60,000 nt of DNA, taken from NCBI RefSeq assembly GCF_026151205.1, contig NC_087074.1:2048001-2108000 (forward strand). Reading direction: 5' to 3'. The translations under genes and the position numbers were made by a program. This stretch comes from Bolinopsis microptera (lineage: Eukaryota; Ctenophora; Tentaculata; Lobata; Bolinopsidae). Positions 22,980 through 34,709 of the stretch are shown piece after piece; the stretch's first letter is position 1, and the number at the start of each line of letters is the position of its first letter. The notes under the pieces were generated by a model. It saw only the letters and a program-made list of their open reading frames with translations, did not search any database and was not told where the DNA came from.

Positions 22980-23563
22980 TTATTTTTTGAAGAGATGAAT
23001 ACATTTTGAGAACTCTTTGAAGCACATATACCCGTCATTATCAAAGTCGACCTGGGACATTATTTCGTCCATTTCTTCGTCTGAAACTTTCTGATCGCAA
23101 TACAACGCCAACGATGTCTGCAATTCCTTTTTACTGATCTGCCTGTTTCCTGAAAATTATTCACTGTTATAATTATTTAAAAGAACATACAATGTTTGAT
23201 AAACATTGCTGGATTTGATCCATCTCGAGGCAAATAAAGCTAGCATTATTATATTGAGATTGATCTCTTTACCATCCTCCTCCACTTACCATTGGCGTCC
23301 ATAGCGTTAAATATCTTGTAAAGATCATCCCTTGCCTTGTTTGACTTGTGTAAACATGCCATCACCGTCAACATCTCGGGGAAGTCCAGGGCCCCATCTC
23401 CATCAGTATCAAACCTATCAACCAGTGCTTTCAGCTCCTCCCCACTGATCCTGTATCCGGACTTATTGAATCCCTGACGAAGGTCCTCGTAGGAGAGCCG
23501 GCCGTCTTTGTTTCGATCAAACGCAACGAACAAGGCTGAGGTGGTCTGATCGGGGGCTGCCAT
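22980..23563 (-). CDS. Calmodulin-like protein with four EF-hands
   Basis: Calcium-binding protein of calmodulin size (147 residues). Exon 1 is 23,563-23,290 (donor GTAAGT), exon 2 is 23,149-22,980 (acceptor TTTTCAG). The loops are DRNKDGRLSYED, DTDGDGALDFPE, DANGNRQISKKE and DFDNDGYMCFKE. All keep oxygen ligands at positions 1, 3, 5 and 12; the first ends in Asp rather than Glu, which usually favours magnesium. It is too divergent to be calmodulin itself; a troponin-C or calmodulin-like paralogue is likely. The stop TAA is part of an AATAAA hexamer (FKK-stop, AAAAAATAAAG). Two CArG boxes lie about 310-350 bp upstream. The inverted copy at 7,577-8,203 is broken. Confidence 0.92.
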
Positions 23564-23862
23564 TGCTAGAGGAGGGGTTATTTAGAGTAAAAACATTGGG
23601 TATTAAATATTAATGAATATCGCAAGTTACAACTTCTAATTTATCGTTATAATTTTATAACGTCAGACTGCTTTAAAAAAATAAACGTATTAGTTTCCCG
23701 AGACTAATTCTACAGAAGTAGACATTTGTAATAACATGATCAGTATCTACTGATTTCGTAATACTGTCTAGATACGAAATATAACTAGACCAATATTATA
23801 GATGGAGCCATGTCTGATAATGCGGTCTATACTTCGTAGACACTAGACACACACTTACCAGA

Positions 23863-23920
23863 GAACATTACCTTATATGGTAGTTTTACCATAGTTACAC
23901 TACCATATAAGGTAATGTTC
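23863..23920. promoter_or_regulatory. Palindrome carrying two CArG boxes
   Basis: Arms of 22 bp (GAACATTACCTTATATGGTA and complement) around a short loop. Each arm holds a perfect CC(A/T)6GG box: CCTTATATGG at 23,871-23,880 and CCATATAAGG at 23,903-23,912. It lies about 300 bp upstream of the start of the minus-strand EF-hand gene. SRF binding is inferred from the motif only; it may equally be a small palindromic transposon. Confidence 0.55.
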
Positions 23921-24593
23921 ACTAACTAGACACAAACCAGATCAAGAGAGAGAGGGACAAGAAGTGAGGCGCCACACAATAACACACAGTTTATCTGCTG
24001 AACAAGACAAAGAACAATGACTACAACCTCCCAGCAACCCCCTCCCTGTTATCATAGCTTTTATCAAGATCCCAGCTGTATTCGCACGGGGGGGGGGGGG
24101 GGGGGGGGATTATATCGTATCTAGTATCTTTAGACAGTAGACAAACTAGCTAGACATTCGTCTTACTAACTAGAACAAGAGAGGGGGGGTCAGCACAAGT
24201 AAACTTCCTAAAAACAACGCCCAGTTTACCCGTCCAACACAAAGCACAATGACAATCTAACTAGTCACTACCTACCTACACTATGTAAACAGATAACAAC
24301 CTCTTAAATTAGTGATCTTAGCATTACGTTTGCTAGATTTTGGCTTTTTAGACCCCCACTCTTATCTCGACTCGGCTCCCCCAGCTATTTAAATCAAAAT
24401 AGTGTAAACTTTTCCAAACACCCTTCTCTCCTAAGCTAGCTTACGTTATAATATGTGAACGATCCCTAAAAAGAAGAAGCCCAATTATATATCATGTTCT
24501 TACAGAGGAGGATGGATGGAGGGGGATTATATCGTGCTAATCTGGTACACGTACTTTAGTTCGACACGTACTTTAGTTAGTCGATCTTAAAGG

Positions 24594-24735
24594 TTTGTCG
24601 AACTAGAGCTAGAGTACGTGTCGAACTAGAGTACGTGTCGAACTATAGTACGTGTCGAACTGGAGCACGTGTTGAACTGGAGTAAGTGTCGAACTAGAGT
24701 AAGTGTCGAACTAGAGTAAACGTCTAACTAGAGTA
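24594..24735. repeat. 17-bp satellite
   Basis: About eight imperfect copies of GTGTCGAACTAGAGTAC. The mirror copy in the left arm lies near 6,065-6,200. Confidence 0.85.
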
Positions 24736-27077
24736 CGTGAATCCTGCTAGGACACTTTTAAAGGGGTAGTTGGTGCTGCTTAAACGGATCTAGACACAAC
24801 TATTAACTGGGGCTGAGGTAGGCATGGCCGAGAGGCGAGCTCTAATTGTATAACCATCAGGTACGTGTTTTAGCAACATCATATGCTGCTCTAGTAAACT
24901 AGATGTGAGTAGTAGTTACTCTAGCAACTCTAGTAGTATTGTTACCATGGTTACTCTAGTCTAACCGGCTGTACTTGGTTATGATGATGAGGGAGTGTCA
25001 CTGTTTTACATAATCAGGTAAGCAACAGCCCAGTCATAATGCACGGGAACCTCTGAAGCACCCCTCTTGGTTACCATGGTTACTCTAGACCTCTCTTGGT
25101 GGGTTTTAACAGGGGTATTGTCCAAAGTTGGGGTGCTTTCAGGTTAAATGTTTTATGTATCAAATTGTACATACGTCATTATGTTGTATTACCATACTGC
25201 TCGCAACGTTCTATAATTACAATGACTAACGAATCGCTAATTAGCTCCCTGGTGGTCAGTACCAATTGTAATTATCTCCCTGGTGATTACTAATCACTGT
25301 TTAGTGCCTTCACACTGCAGGGCTCCAAATGTTTTGGGTAAATGTTTTATGTATCAACTTTCAATCATGTTAGCATCACAATGCTATATTAAGGAAATTC
25401 ATTAATAATATAATTACATTATTAATTTATTAAACCTCCCTGATACCAATCAGGTAATTAAAGCCAATTGTCCTCACGCTGCAAAGCTTCTAAAAACCTG
25501 ATGCTCTCGGTAGCAATGATTTACATACATAATCTGCAAGAAGATGCAGTCGCATTTGGACAAGAGTCGCTGACTTTCAGATTTCCAAATTGCAGAATAG
25601 TCGGGTTATCACTAGAATCCAGTTAAGGTTTTAAATAAATAAATATGTCTATGACAAGGTGCAACGGTTTAGTCAGTGTCAAGGATTGTTCATTGTACTC
25701 GTTTTCAAGTTGCTGTGAGCGCTAGATTTCACTGCATGCTATGGCAAGTAGCTAGATTACGTCATAATATCATACTCCTCATCTGAGAAGCCACTTACGA
25801 TTTAAATTGCTTGGCGATAACATGACGCAACTCAACGTGATACCAATACGTGTATAATCGTTGTGTGATACGAAATCAAGGGTTCAACAGAATTCTGTAG
25901 CATGAGTGATGAGCTAGGATCAGGGGATGGATTGTAACACCATCAGGGACATATGAGGCGTCCTGTGCAGCGAATAAGATGGTTCTGACCATTTGAGCTT
26001 TTCATTAGACATTATGCAGTTATTCGCCATCGAGTCTAAGCGATTATAAATGTCTCAGTTGTAATGCTGTAATTTAACACTGAAATGTTCAGACTGTAAG
26101 ACTTGTGCGATGTATTTTGGGGGATTAGGGGCGGCACATAGTGGTGCTAACAAAACTTATCGATCCTGATCAAAACGGTCAAAAGTTGGATGAACGTTAA
26201 AAGGAGCTCATTGGTTGCCTCCCCATTTTTCAGAATATGAAACCAATAATTGATATGCACTGGATCTAATCTAATGATAGATTCAACGATCGATCGGTAA
26301 TGCATTATCTATTTATTAGATCGATTTATTTGATAATAGCTCCTAGAGCGCGAAGTAGTCAATAATATATGCAATGTCTAAACGGCCGCCACCGCGCGCG
26401 CGCTCGCAATAAATGAAGACCCTTCTCTCGTTTAGTGTGACCGAATGTGAGGCGTAAAACGTGCTATTTTCTTAACTAACATAATAAAAGAAATTATACG
26501 ATTTTGTAAAATGTAAAATTTCGAGCGTTAATTTTCATTTCAGTGAATAACTGTTTATTTCAGAACAGTTGAGGACTAATTACCAGGTGTTTGGTAGCCA
26601 TGGAAATTATAGAACGCTAACATCGAGCAGAATAATCATTTAATAATAACTCTACAAAATTTCTAATATCGGTATGTGCAGTTTCTACCAAGACATGCTG
26701 TCTCCACGACAACCATACCACTAGTTTACTAACAAGGATCACTAGACCAAATATCATACCATTAAAGTGTGCCTATTATGTATAATATAATGTATAATGA
26801 TTTGAATTAATCAGACTACAGGGCTAAAAACACCATGATCCCTACCTAACAGAGACAGTAACAGTTGAGACGATTGGGACACCCTAGTAAGACAAGTACT
26901 CCGGAATTGAGGACACATAAAATGTGGCTGTGAAATGGGATATTCATTATTCGATACATAATATGTATGGCGAGGAACAGGACAATACACGCTGCATAGT
27001 GCATACTGAGTACTGACGAACGTTTTCAGTTTAGCAAATGAACTTAAAGACCACACCCCAATATAAACCGTGCTCCC

Positions 27078-27232
27078 AACGACACTAAAATACAACGACA
27101 GTAAAATACAACGACACTAAAATACAACGACACTGAAATACAACGACACTGAAATACAACGACACTGAAATTCAACGACACTGAAATACAACGACACTGA
27201 AATACAACGACACTGAAATACAACGACACACA
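27078..27232. repeat. 16-bp satellite
   Basis: About ten tandem copies of GACACTGAAATACAAC (variants with TAAAATAC). The damaged mirror is at about 3,463-3,615. Confidence 0.9.
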
Positions 27233-28103
27233 ACAGAAATTAGGACACCCTACCAGAACATAAGACAAACTACAGAAACACACAACAATAGCAGAACAGG
27301 AAGATACGGTACAGAATAAGGGAGCGTGCTATGAGGAAACGTTAAGATATTAGCTAGAGAGAGAGAGAGAGAGACAGAAGACGTTTCCCTGAATTTTGTA
27401 GTGGATTTTGTAGTGGATTTTGCGCGCCGCACGTACGTTACAATATTTATCATTGTAGAATCTACGTCGGTAGAACTCAGAAGTCTCAATAAACATATAT
27501 ATGGTTGTAGATCGTTTTATATAGTATTATCGTGTAGTTGTATACAGTTTTATATGTACTATCATGTACTATCAAGCTTATTATATAGTTTCACCCTTTT
27601 AATATTAGCTCTACAGATACTATACACACCGGTAAGATCTACACTGGTATGATGTGAGAGGTCGAGTGCTATGGTAATTAGTGCATTACCAGCGCGTTAC
27701 AGTGTACTGACTGTGTGTTAACTGTGCTATAATACACGTGTATTCTGATGAAGCTGCACCCGCCAGTACAGGTGCAGCTTCATCAGGTTTCTTTACTGAA
27801 ATTTATCATTTTGTGACCCAAACGTGATACTAAAGTGTCTCAGTACTCTCCCTCTCTCGCTCTCTCTCCCCTCATAACAGATTTGCTATATAAATAGGTA
27901 ATTTGGCAGGGGACCTCAAGATTGCCTTTCAAGTATTGTTATAAGATACGTGAGGGGCGCTAAGAATTAAATTGCGGCGTGTTTGGAAAGAGCAAGTTCA
28001 TACTTTCGCACTACACCGTTTAAACTACGAAAATGTAATGCGTGTTTTCGAATATGAGAATATAATAAGCGGGTTTATATACAAGTGTGTTTAGTTTACT
28101 TAA

Positions 28104-29958
28104 GGGGGCATACACCAAATCTGTCCAGACCAAATGACCTCATAGGCATTAGGCAGTTCAGTGACCTTCTAGCGCACCGTTTTCACACCAGAAAAAATTA
28201 TTTTGAGAATACCTATTTTTGTAATCGACCATTTCCTGGTTAGAGTGGAATTTTCGGAAAAACACAATTTGTTTCGTGGAGAGGCTATAAGTTAATCATT
28301 TCTTGCGGTATCAAGTTGAAATTTTGTTCGCTATTTATTCACATCTATTTCAAGGTGTGTGTAAAATCTTGATATCGTATCTAAAAAGGCTGGTGTGTTA
28401 TAAATTTTAAAAGTCAAAAAAAGTCAAAAAGCTGAAATTGTCCTTTTCAGACTTATTTTAATCAAAAAGTCAGTAAGGGAAGATCGGATTCATTTGATGC
28501 TGGACATGAAATTGTTCTTTGAATTCTGGCGCAGTTTTTTATGCCCTCAAAAATGGTTTTACTCATTTATCTTCAGATCTATTGGACTTCAAAGCCAAAC
28601 AGCAAATTTATAAAATACAAATGTGCTAGTTGCGGTTATTTTGCGCCCTTCAAAAAGTCACTAGCACATTCCTATAAAAATTTTAGAAAAATCAGTAAAT
28701 AAAAGTTCAGTTAGTTCACTCCAATATCCTCTGTTTCATAGACTACTGCAACTCAGTCTATTATGGTATAACAGAAAAGAATCTCCATAAGCTACAAAAG
28801 ATACAGAACAATGCTGCTAGATTTATCTTTGGTCTTTACGGAAAAAAGATACGTGAACCTATCATGCCTTACCTCAAAAAGCTCCACTTTCTGCCTGTTC
28901 GGTTCAGAATTAAGTTCAAAATATCACTTCTGGTCTTCAAGTGTCTTAATAACATAGCCCCTCAGTACTTACAAGGACACGTCAATCTAAGGGAAGTACG
29001 AAGACGAAGTTCCAGACTAGATGATGACTTTTATTTGTTGAAAGTTCCTCCTGCTCCTCATTTCAGACGAACAGATGCTGCATTTATGTTTTGTGGACCA
29101 AAAATTTGGAATGAACTACCCTACTCAGTGAGATCATTATCATCTGTAGAATGTTTTAAAAATGCCCTAAAGACGTTTTATTTCCAACTAGCTTTTGATA
29201 ATATTTCTAATATTTGTCCATAATGTCTGAACTGATATGAAAGTGCATAATTTTGGTAACTTCATACAAATATTTGTTCATAAAATCTGAACTGTTTAAA
29301 AAGTCCATAATCTTGCTATTTCAACACTAAGTCTCGCTTGAATGACTTTAATGTACATCTTTGTTGGGTATATTTTAATGTCGAAGCGTGTAATAAATGT
29401 TAGAATTTATTTATTTATTTTTTATTTAAATATGAAGAACAAAAATGTGCCTAAATTTGCTGTTTGGCTTTGAAGTCCAATATCTGAAGATAAATGAGTA
29501 AAACCATTTTTGAGGGCATCAAAAACTGCGCCAGAATTCAGAGAACAATTTCATTTCCAGCATCAATCCGATCTTCCCTTACTGACTTTTTGATTAAAAT
29601 AAGTCTGAAAAGGACAATTTCAGCTTTTTGACTTTTTTTGACTTTTAAAATTTATAACACACCAGACTTTTTAGATACGATATCAAAATTTTACACACAC
29701 CTTGAAATAGATGTGAATAAATAGCGAGCAAAATGTCAACTTGATACCGCAAGAAATGATTAACTTATAGCCTCTCTCCACGAAACAAATTGTGTTTTTC
29801 CGAAAATTCCACTCTAACCAGGAAATGCTCGATTACAAAAATAGGTATTCTCAAAATAATTTTTTTTGGCGTGGAAACGGTGCGCTTGAAGGTCACTGAA
29901 CTGCCTATGAGGTCATTTGGTCTGGACGGCACAAACCACTGTTTTGGTGTATGCCCCC
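28104..29958. mobile_element. TTAA-flanked element with 515-bp inverted repeats
   Basis: Ends GGGGGCATACACCAAA and its complement, each abutting TTAA (28,100-28,103 and 29,959-29,962). Arms run about 28,104-28,618 and 29,452-29,958; the loop holds a LINE fragment. It has the same architecture as the element beside the epimerase gene (TTAA target, G-run terminus, long arms) but a different sequence, suggesting one type of mobilising enzyme. No transposase is encoded here. Confidence 0.82.
28715..29223 (+). pseudogene. LINE reverse transcriptase, C-terminal fragment
   Basis: An open segment from about 28,715 gives a tail typical of CR1/jockey-like non-LTR elements: LHFLPVRFRIKFKISLLVFK, then APQYLQGHV, RSSRLDDDF and FCGPKIWNELPYSVRSL. 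The catalytic YADD region is missing, so it is a dead 5'-truncated copy sitting in the loop of the TTAA element. Confidence 0.8.
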
Positions 29959-29962
29959 TTAA

Positions 29963-31537
29963 ACTGTGCTTCAAGTCATTTTTTGCCTCGACTTCGACTG
30001 TGCCCCAACTGTATTTGCCCCATGTATGCCCCAGGCCAGGAAATTCAATTTTGTGCCCCAGGTGTGCCCCAACTGTGCCTAGCTAGATTACCAAATTGCC
30101 TACTTTGGTATTTCAACTGCGATAGTGAGTGAAGTCTGGGCAGTAGACACGGGTTACACTAGTAATTTAAATAAAACAGCCGTAATTAACTTTACGAGAG
30201 GAGGTGGTTTAATGAACAATGGAATTAACAATGCTCAAGTTAATTAGGTAAAACAAACCATGTGATTTGGTGAATCCACTAATTGAGTCTCGCACGTTAT
30301 TTCATGTTGTTCGGGGTATCGGGGCAGTTGAGAATTGACCCCCCCCCCCCCCCCCCCCCCCCCCCCCATTACTGCATGGTACTTTTAACAGTAAATAAGT
30401 ATTACTTAAAGTATAGTGCGTTGGCATGGAGTGGCGCTTAGGGTTACTGAAAAGGAGATAAGCACCTCCGGCTACCCCAACACTGAGAGTGACCTACTCT
30501 TCTCGCCTCCCCCCCCCTCTTCTCTCTAGTTGAGTCGATATTACAGACCGTCCATTGAACAGAACTTAACTCAGGCAGTGGACACCAATAATTAACTCAG
30601 CAGCAATGAAAATCGACAATTTATAATAAATTACGTATATATCAACATTTAAAAATCAATAGCTAATAAGGGAACCTCGAGTAGATCTCATCTTCATTCT
30701 TCCATCCCAACTGCTTGCAGTATGTAAGGGGTAGCGTAGGACAGGACTTTAAGGGAGGCGCAGTACACAAAGAACTTGAGGACTGACTTCTGTACATCTT
30801 TTTCTTTTCTTTTTATCTCTGCCTCGTTCTGCAGCTGCGGTGGTCCAAACATGACTAGACTCTAGGAATGGTAATGTGGGGTTAGTAACTTAGTAATTAG
30901 TCGTAAGTAATTAACAATAAGTTATTAGTAACTAGTTATTAGTAATTAGTCGTAAGTAATTAGCAATAAGTTATCAGTAATCAGTCGCAAGTAATTAGCA
31001 TTTAGTAATCAGTCATATTTATAAGTTACTATTAATTCTTAATCATTATTTAGTAATTAGTAATCAGTCACAAGTATTATTGATTGGTAAGTAGAAATAA
31101 GTCACGAGTAATTAGTTATGAGCTGTAACTTATTAGCTATTCGTGATTATCAATACTTACTTACTTTAAAATAACTTGATTTATTTACATAACTTGTATC
31201 AGTGAATAGCAGAAAGGCATCACAATACTTAATAGTGCATTGTACAGAACTAGAGAACTACTTACAACAACCGTTATCTAATTACTATAACTTGTTCTCC
31301 CACCTAAATACACTCTTTAGCTGACCATTTACTTCAACAAATGTAAAAACCAATCTAAGTATGTAGCAATGATGAACTTGTTTTCTAAAACAAAAGGCGT
31401 AACTAATTACGTGAGGGCGAGAATGCGTATCCACCAATTGAGTCTAGCACGTTATTTCATGTTGTTGGGGGGTATCAGGGCATTCTGTTGACAATTCCAT
31501 TTATTTCCCTTCTGCTGTTATCAAAGACTTTTCAATC
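29963..31537. other. Intergenic, end of right arm and upstream of secreted gene 1
   Basis: The inverted duplication stops pairing at 30,092 because the window's own start is reached. Beyond it lie GCCCCA repeats, a C-run of about 28 at 30,340, a loose AT satellite built on GTAATTAGTCGTAAGTAATT at 30,885-31,120, and a 70-bp direct repeat (see findings). No gene seen. Confidence 0.6.
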
Positions 31538-32074
31538 ATGCGAGTTACTCTCTGTATTTTAGTGCTGTTAGCCTTAATAGCCCTCGCCTATTCAGATTTT
31601 GGTAAAGATTTAACCAAGAAAAGAAAAGGCAAAAAGTGGAAGAGCGGCAACAAAAACGGCAACCAGGGCAAAGCTAAAGGGGATCAGGACAAGAACAACA
31701 ATGATAAGGAGGACGAAGAAGATAAGAACGATCAGGTACACGACAACAGCATGACGCACCTGGAGTGCGTCAGTGGAGCAACGGGTAAAGAGCGTACTAC
31801 CTGCGACACTGGACTCCGTGAAAATTGCCTCACAGTCACAGTCATCAGCGAGAATCACTCTTCGGATGAAAGCTTCAACAACGGTTTTACTTGGTACACC
31901 TGCGGGACTCCTACGTTTCACTGTAACAGTAAAGTCATCAAGGAATTCTTAAAAACTGTACCACTGGGTTCGAAGTGTGAGGAGTGTAATAGTAATGAAA
32001 AGTTCAACGGCTGCAATGATCCGGAGACCTACCTAGAGATTCTGGAGAATAAGAAAGATTCTGGCGAAGAATAA
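31538..32074 (+). CDS. Secreted LU-like cysteine-rich protein 1
   Basis: Single-exon protein of 178 residues. A clear signal peptide (MRVTLCILVLLALIALAYS) is followed by a charged linker, basic first (KKRKGKKWK) then acidic (DKEDEEDKND), and from about residue 72 by an eight-cysteine domain: LEC, C-DTGLRENC, WYTC-GTPTFHC, then C-EE-C and C-ND. The spacing C-x10-C-x7-C-x(about 25)-C-x6-C-x16-C-x2-C-x8-C, with Asn/Asp after the last Cys region, resembles three-finger (Ly6/uPAR or nematode ET-type) modules, but I cannot assign it firmly. No GPI signal or membrane anchor. The same domain occurs in the next two genes. A 70-bp repeat ends about 40 bp upstream of the ATG. Function unknown; extracellular binding or defence protein is a guess. 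Confidence 0.85.
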   Translation: MRVTLCILVLLALIALAYSDFGKDLTKKRKGKKWKSGNKNGNQGKAKGDQDKNNNDKEDEEDKNDQVHDNSMTHLECVSGATGKERTTCDTGLRENCLTVTVISENHSSDESFNNGFTWYTCGTPTFHCNSKVIKEFLKTVPLGSKCEECNSNEKFNGCNDPETYLEILENKKDSGEE

Positions 32075-33244
32075 CAAGAACAAAGATTAATTGATTAATT
32101 AGCAGGCCATTTTGATAACTGGGAACTGATTTTAGGCATTTATTGATAATCTATCTACATAAGTGTTCATGTTTTTAGTTTATTTCAAAATTGTAATTTA
32201 GCTAGTATATTTTAAGCAATCAGCGCATTTTCTCTTGTTATTCTGTTCAAAATTCAGCGAACGATCAAAATATCAACACTCAACAGACACTCATGGACAG
32301 TTGGAGGGGGGAGGGAGGGAGGGGGAGCCGGGAGGTGGGAGCAGGCGCTTTTGGGGGCTATCACCTACTGATTCAGCATTGTTATAATTATAAAATATAC
32401 AAAGTACTAGGCTAGAGTATAAAATACTCACATTTTAAGTGATTTACATTAGGTATTCAGGTCGTGCAATAGAAATAGACAGCCCTTGCGAGAACCCTAA
32501 TTGTTCATCAACAAACTTCATCAACTACTAAAACATGGTATTACTACTCACATCCCCTCCCCCCCCCCCCCTCAGGACGAGTCAGTCATTTCCAGGGGAC
32601 CAGACATGATCATCTCTATTATTATCTATTTAACATTAGCGGACCCCCCCCCCCCCCCCCCATATCAGGCGTGTCACACACCCCTCTCACAACTTATTTT
32701 AATGTAGTATAAAAAGGGAGGGGGCAGGTCTATGATTAGCCTGCACCTGACTAATGATCCCTTTAAAGCACCTATACAGACCCATTATGGGCTGTCACTC
32801 TTTTAGAGGTGTTGTAAATTAGTAGGTAATAGCTGTGTCAGTCCGACAACAGCTCCCTTCTGAGCAGATGTTTTGTCTTGAATTATTAAATGATAATACA
32901 AGATTGCGATTCGATGTTAGATATCTAATGGGGGGGGGGGGGGCTCTAATGGGGGGAGGGGCTCTAATATAATGGGGGGGGGGGGGGGAGGGGGAGGTAC
33001 TCTGAGATTAAACTTAGTCGGATAATACCCGCATCAACAATGATACGGCCCTCATATTACAGTTATAAATGTTATTGCATCCGGCTGCACCTCGAGCAGT
33101 GAATCGTGTGACTCCACGCAAAACATGAGCAAAACATGAGCAAAACATGAGCAAAACTGAAAACATGAGTGTTAGTGGTGCACCCTACTAGTGGATATAG
33201 ACACTGGGTTGGTTCATGAATATTGGGCATGATTAGCATCGGCT

Positions 33245-33327
33245 AAAGTGAGTACGTAATATGTGAACGACCCCTTTATATACTACTATAAGGGGTCCTT
33301 CACATATTATTATTACTTACTCACTTT
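33245..33327. repeat. Imperfect hairpin
   Basis: Arms about 36 bp (AAAGTGAGTACGTAATATGT onward) around loop TACTAC. Related half-sites (GTAATATGTGAACGACCCCT) occur at 33,475-33,510 and 33,650-33,672, suggesting a small palindromic element family. Confidence 0.6.
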
Positions 33328-33667
33328 TTGGAGAAGTTCTACCCCCCCCCCCCCCCCCCCCCCCCCCCCCTTCCGTAGCTATTGTATCAAAATTACACAA
33401 GGTAGTGTGTACCATCGCACTCTTTGTAGTGCGCAGTGAGATCCTATTATTCTGTGATGATGACGTCACTTAGGGGTCGTTCACTATAATATTACGTAAT
33501 CACTGAGGGGGCAGGGGGAGGGGGCATGGGTTCTAAATGATTACTCTAGTGTAATTTTAACCTAAAAGCTATCTGTAAAACTGATTACGGAGGGCCAGGG
33601 GGAGGGGGGGGGGAGGTGGGTTTAAAATGTAAGGTGAGAGATCAAAAATGAGTAACGTAATATAATG

Positions 33668-33853
33668 TGAACTAGTCCTAGTCGTGATACTATGTGAACT
33701 AGACCTAGTCGTGATATTATGTGAACTAGACCTAGTCGTGATATTATGTGAACTAGACCTAGTCGTGATATTATGTGAACTAGACCTAGTCGTGATATTA
33801 TGTGAACTAGACCTAGTCGTGATATTATGTGAACTAGTCCTAGTCGTGATGGT
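33668..33853. repeat. 27-bp satellite, 7 copies
   Basis: Units GTGATATTATGTGAACTAGA + CCTAGTC. At 27 bp the unit keeps frame, so nine-residue repeats appear on both strands; these are probably not translated. Confidence 0.92.
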
Positions 33854-34037
33854 CCTATGCGGAGCGAGGAAGCCTTCACTCGAATATTTTACTCAAACAG
33901 TAACTATCAACAACTGCACCATAATTAACAACGTCTGTTCACCTTTAAGTAATCTTAAAATTAGTACCATTGCATAAGATAATGAACATTCCTCTTGATT
34001 GGTCACAACAGATGAGGATTATTATCTATTACTATTA

Positions 34038-34068
34038 CACGTGATGCCCTTATAAGGAGCGTCACGTG
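34038..34068. promoter_or_regulatory. E-box/CArG composite upstream of secreted gene 2
   Basis: CACGTG (34,038-34,043), spacer ATGC, CCTTATAAGG (34,048-34,057), spacer AGCGT, then CACGTG again (34,063-34,068). It is about 640 bp upstream of the ATG. The 20-mer is identical to the two copies after that gene. Confidence 0.6.
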
Positions 34069-34709
34069 AGTATTGACGAGGAGGGAGATGTGCTATTAGA
34101 GAGGAGTAAACTGTGTTATATTAATTTATTAGAGGGACCCATGTTGCAATTAAGAGACTTTGTAGTTATTTCATGTGGAACGTTATAATTATAGTTCATT
34201 GAGCTTATATCAGAGTTACTGTTTAAATAACTATCATGGTATACATTTAAAGGTTTAATAAGGTATATTTGCATGTTTTTGAGTGAGTTACTTCGGTATT
34301 TATTGCACGTAATAACCCAGATCTCACTCACTATGAGGTTAGAAAAAGCTATCATTTCAAGTTCTGCCTCACTAATCTCACAGATTCCGGAACTTCTAAT
34401 TTAAAACAGATATAAGTTGCACTCTAAACGGCGGCACATTGCTCGATGTAACATTAATTTCACCGCACGGGGTGCAACAGACTACAGAGCATTAAACTGT
34501 TTTCTCTCTCCCTCATCATTATTTTTAGCACAAAGCTCCCTCCCCACCCTTGATGCAGAGACTGAACTAAGGGCTCCTCATTAACTGCCGCGGATGTTTA
34601 ATAAGTTGACATCAGTCCATGTGACTGAGTCAAGTCTCTCCAGGTCAGACTCTAACCAGACGTTATATCTTAGTTTCCTGTTGATAGTTAACCCTTGTTA
34701 GAAAGTAAG

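Larger units (their letters stand above)
23564..28099. other. Intergenic region, upstream of the EF-hand gene
   Basis: 4.5 kb with no convincing gene. Contains a CArG-bearing palindrome, a G-run of about 19 at 24,090, a 17-bp satellite, a 16-bp satellite, and a GAGAGA microsatellite at 27,355-27,373. Short ORFs here follow the satellites and do not resemble proteins I know. Confidence 0.6.
32075..34709. other. Intergenic between secreted genes 1 and 2
   Basis: No gene seen. Notable contents: C-runs at 32,560, 32,645 and 33,342 (about 29 C), G-runs at 32,930-33,000, a tandem AAAACATGAGC at 33,120-33,170, a hairpin at 33,245-33,327, the 27-bp satellite at 33,668-33,853, and an E-box/CArG composite at 34,038-34,068. 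Confidence 0.6.

Noticed and set aside
31610-31921. Minus-strand ORF with a hydrophobic, membrane-like end
   Set aside because: Antisense shadow of secreted gene 1; its hydrophobic run mirrors the Lys/Asp-rich linker.
33622-33977. Nine-residue repeat proteins on both strands
   Set aside because: Explained by the 27-bp satellite, whose unit length is a multiple of three.
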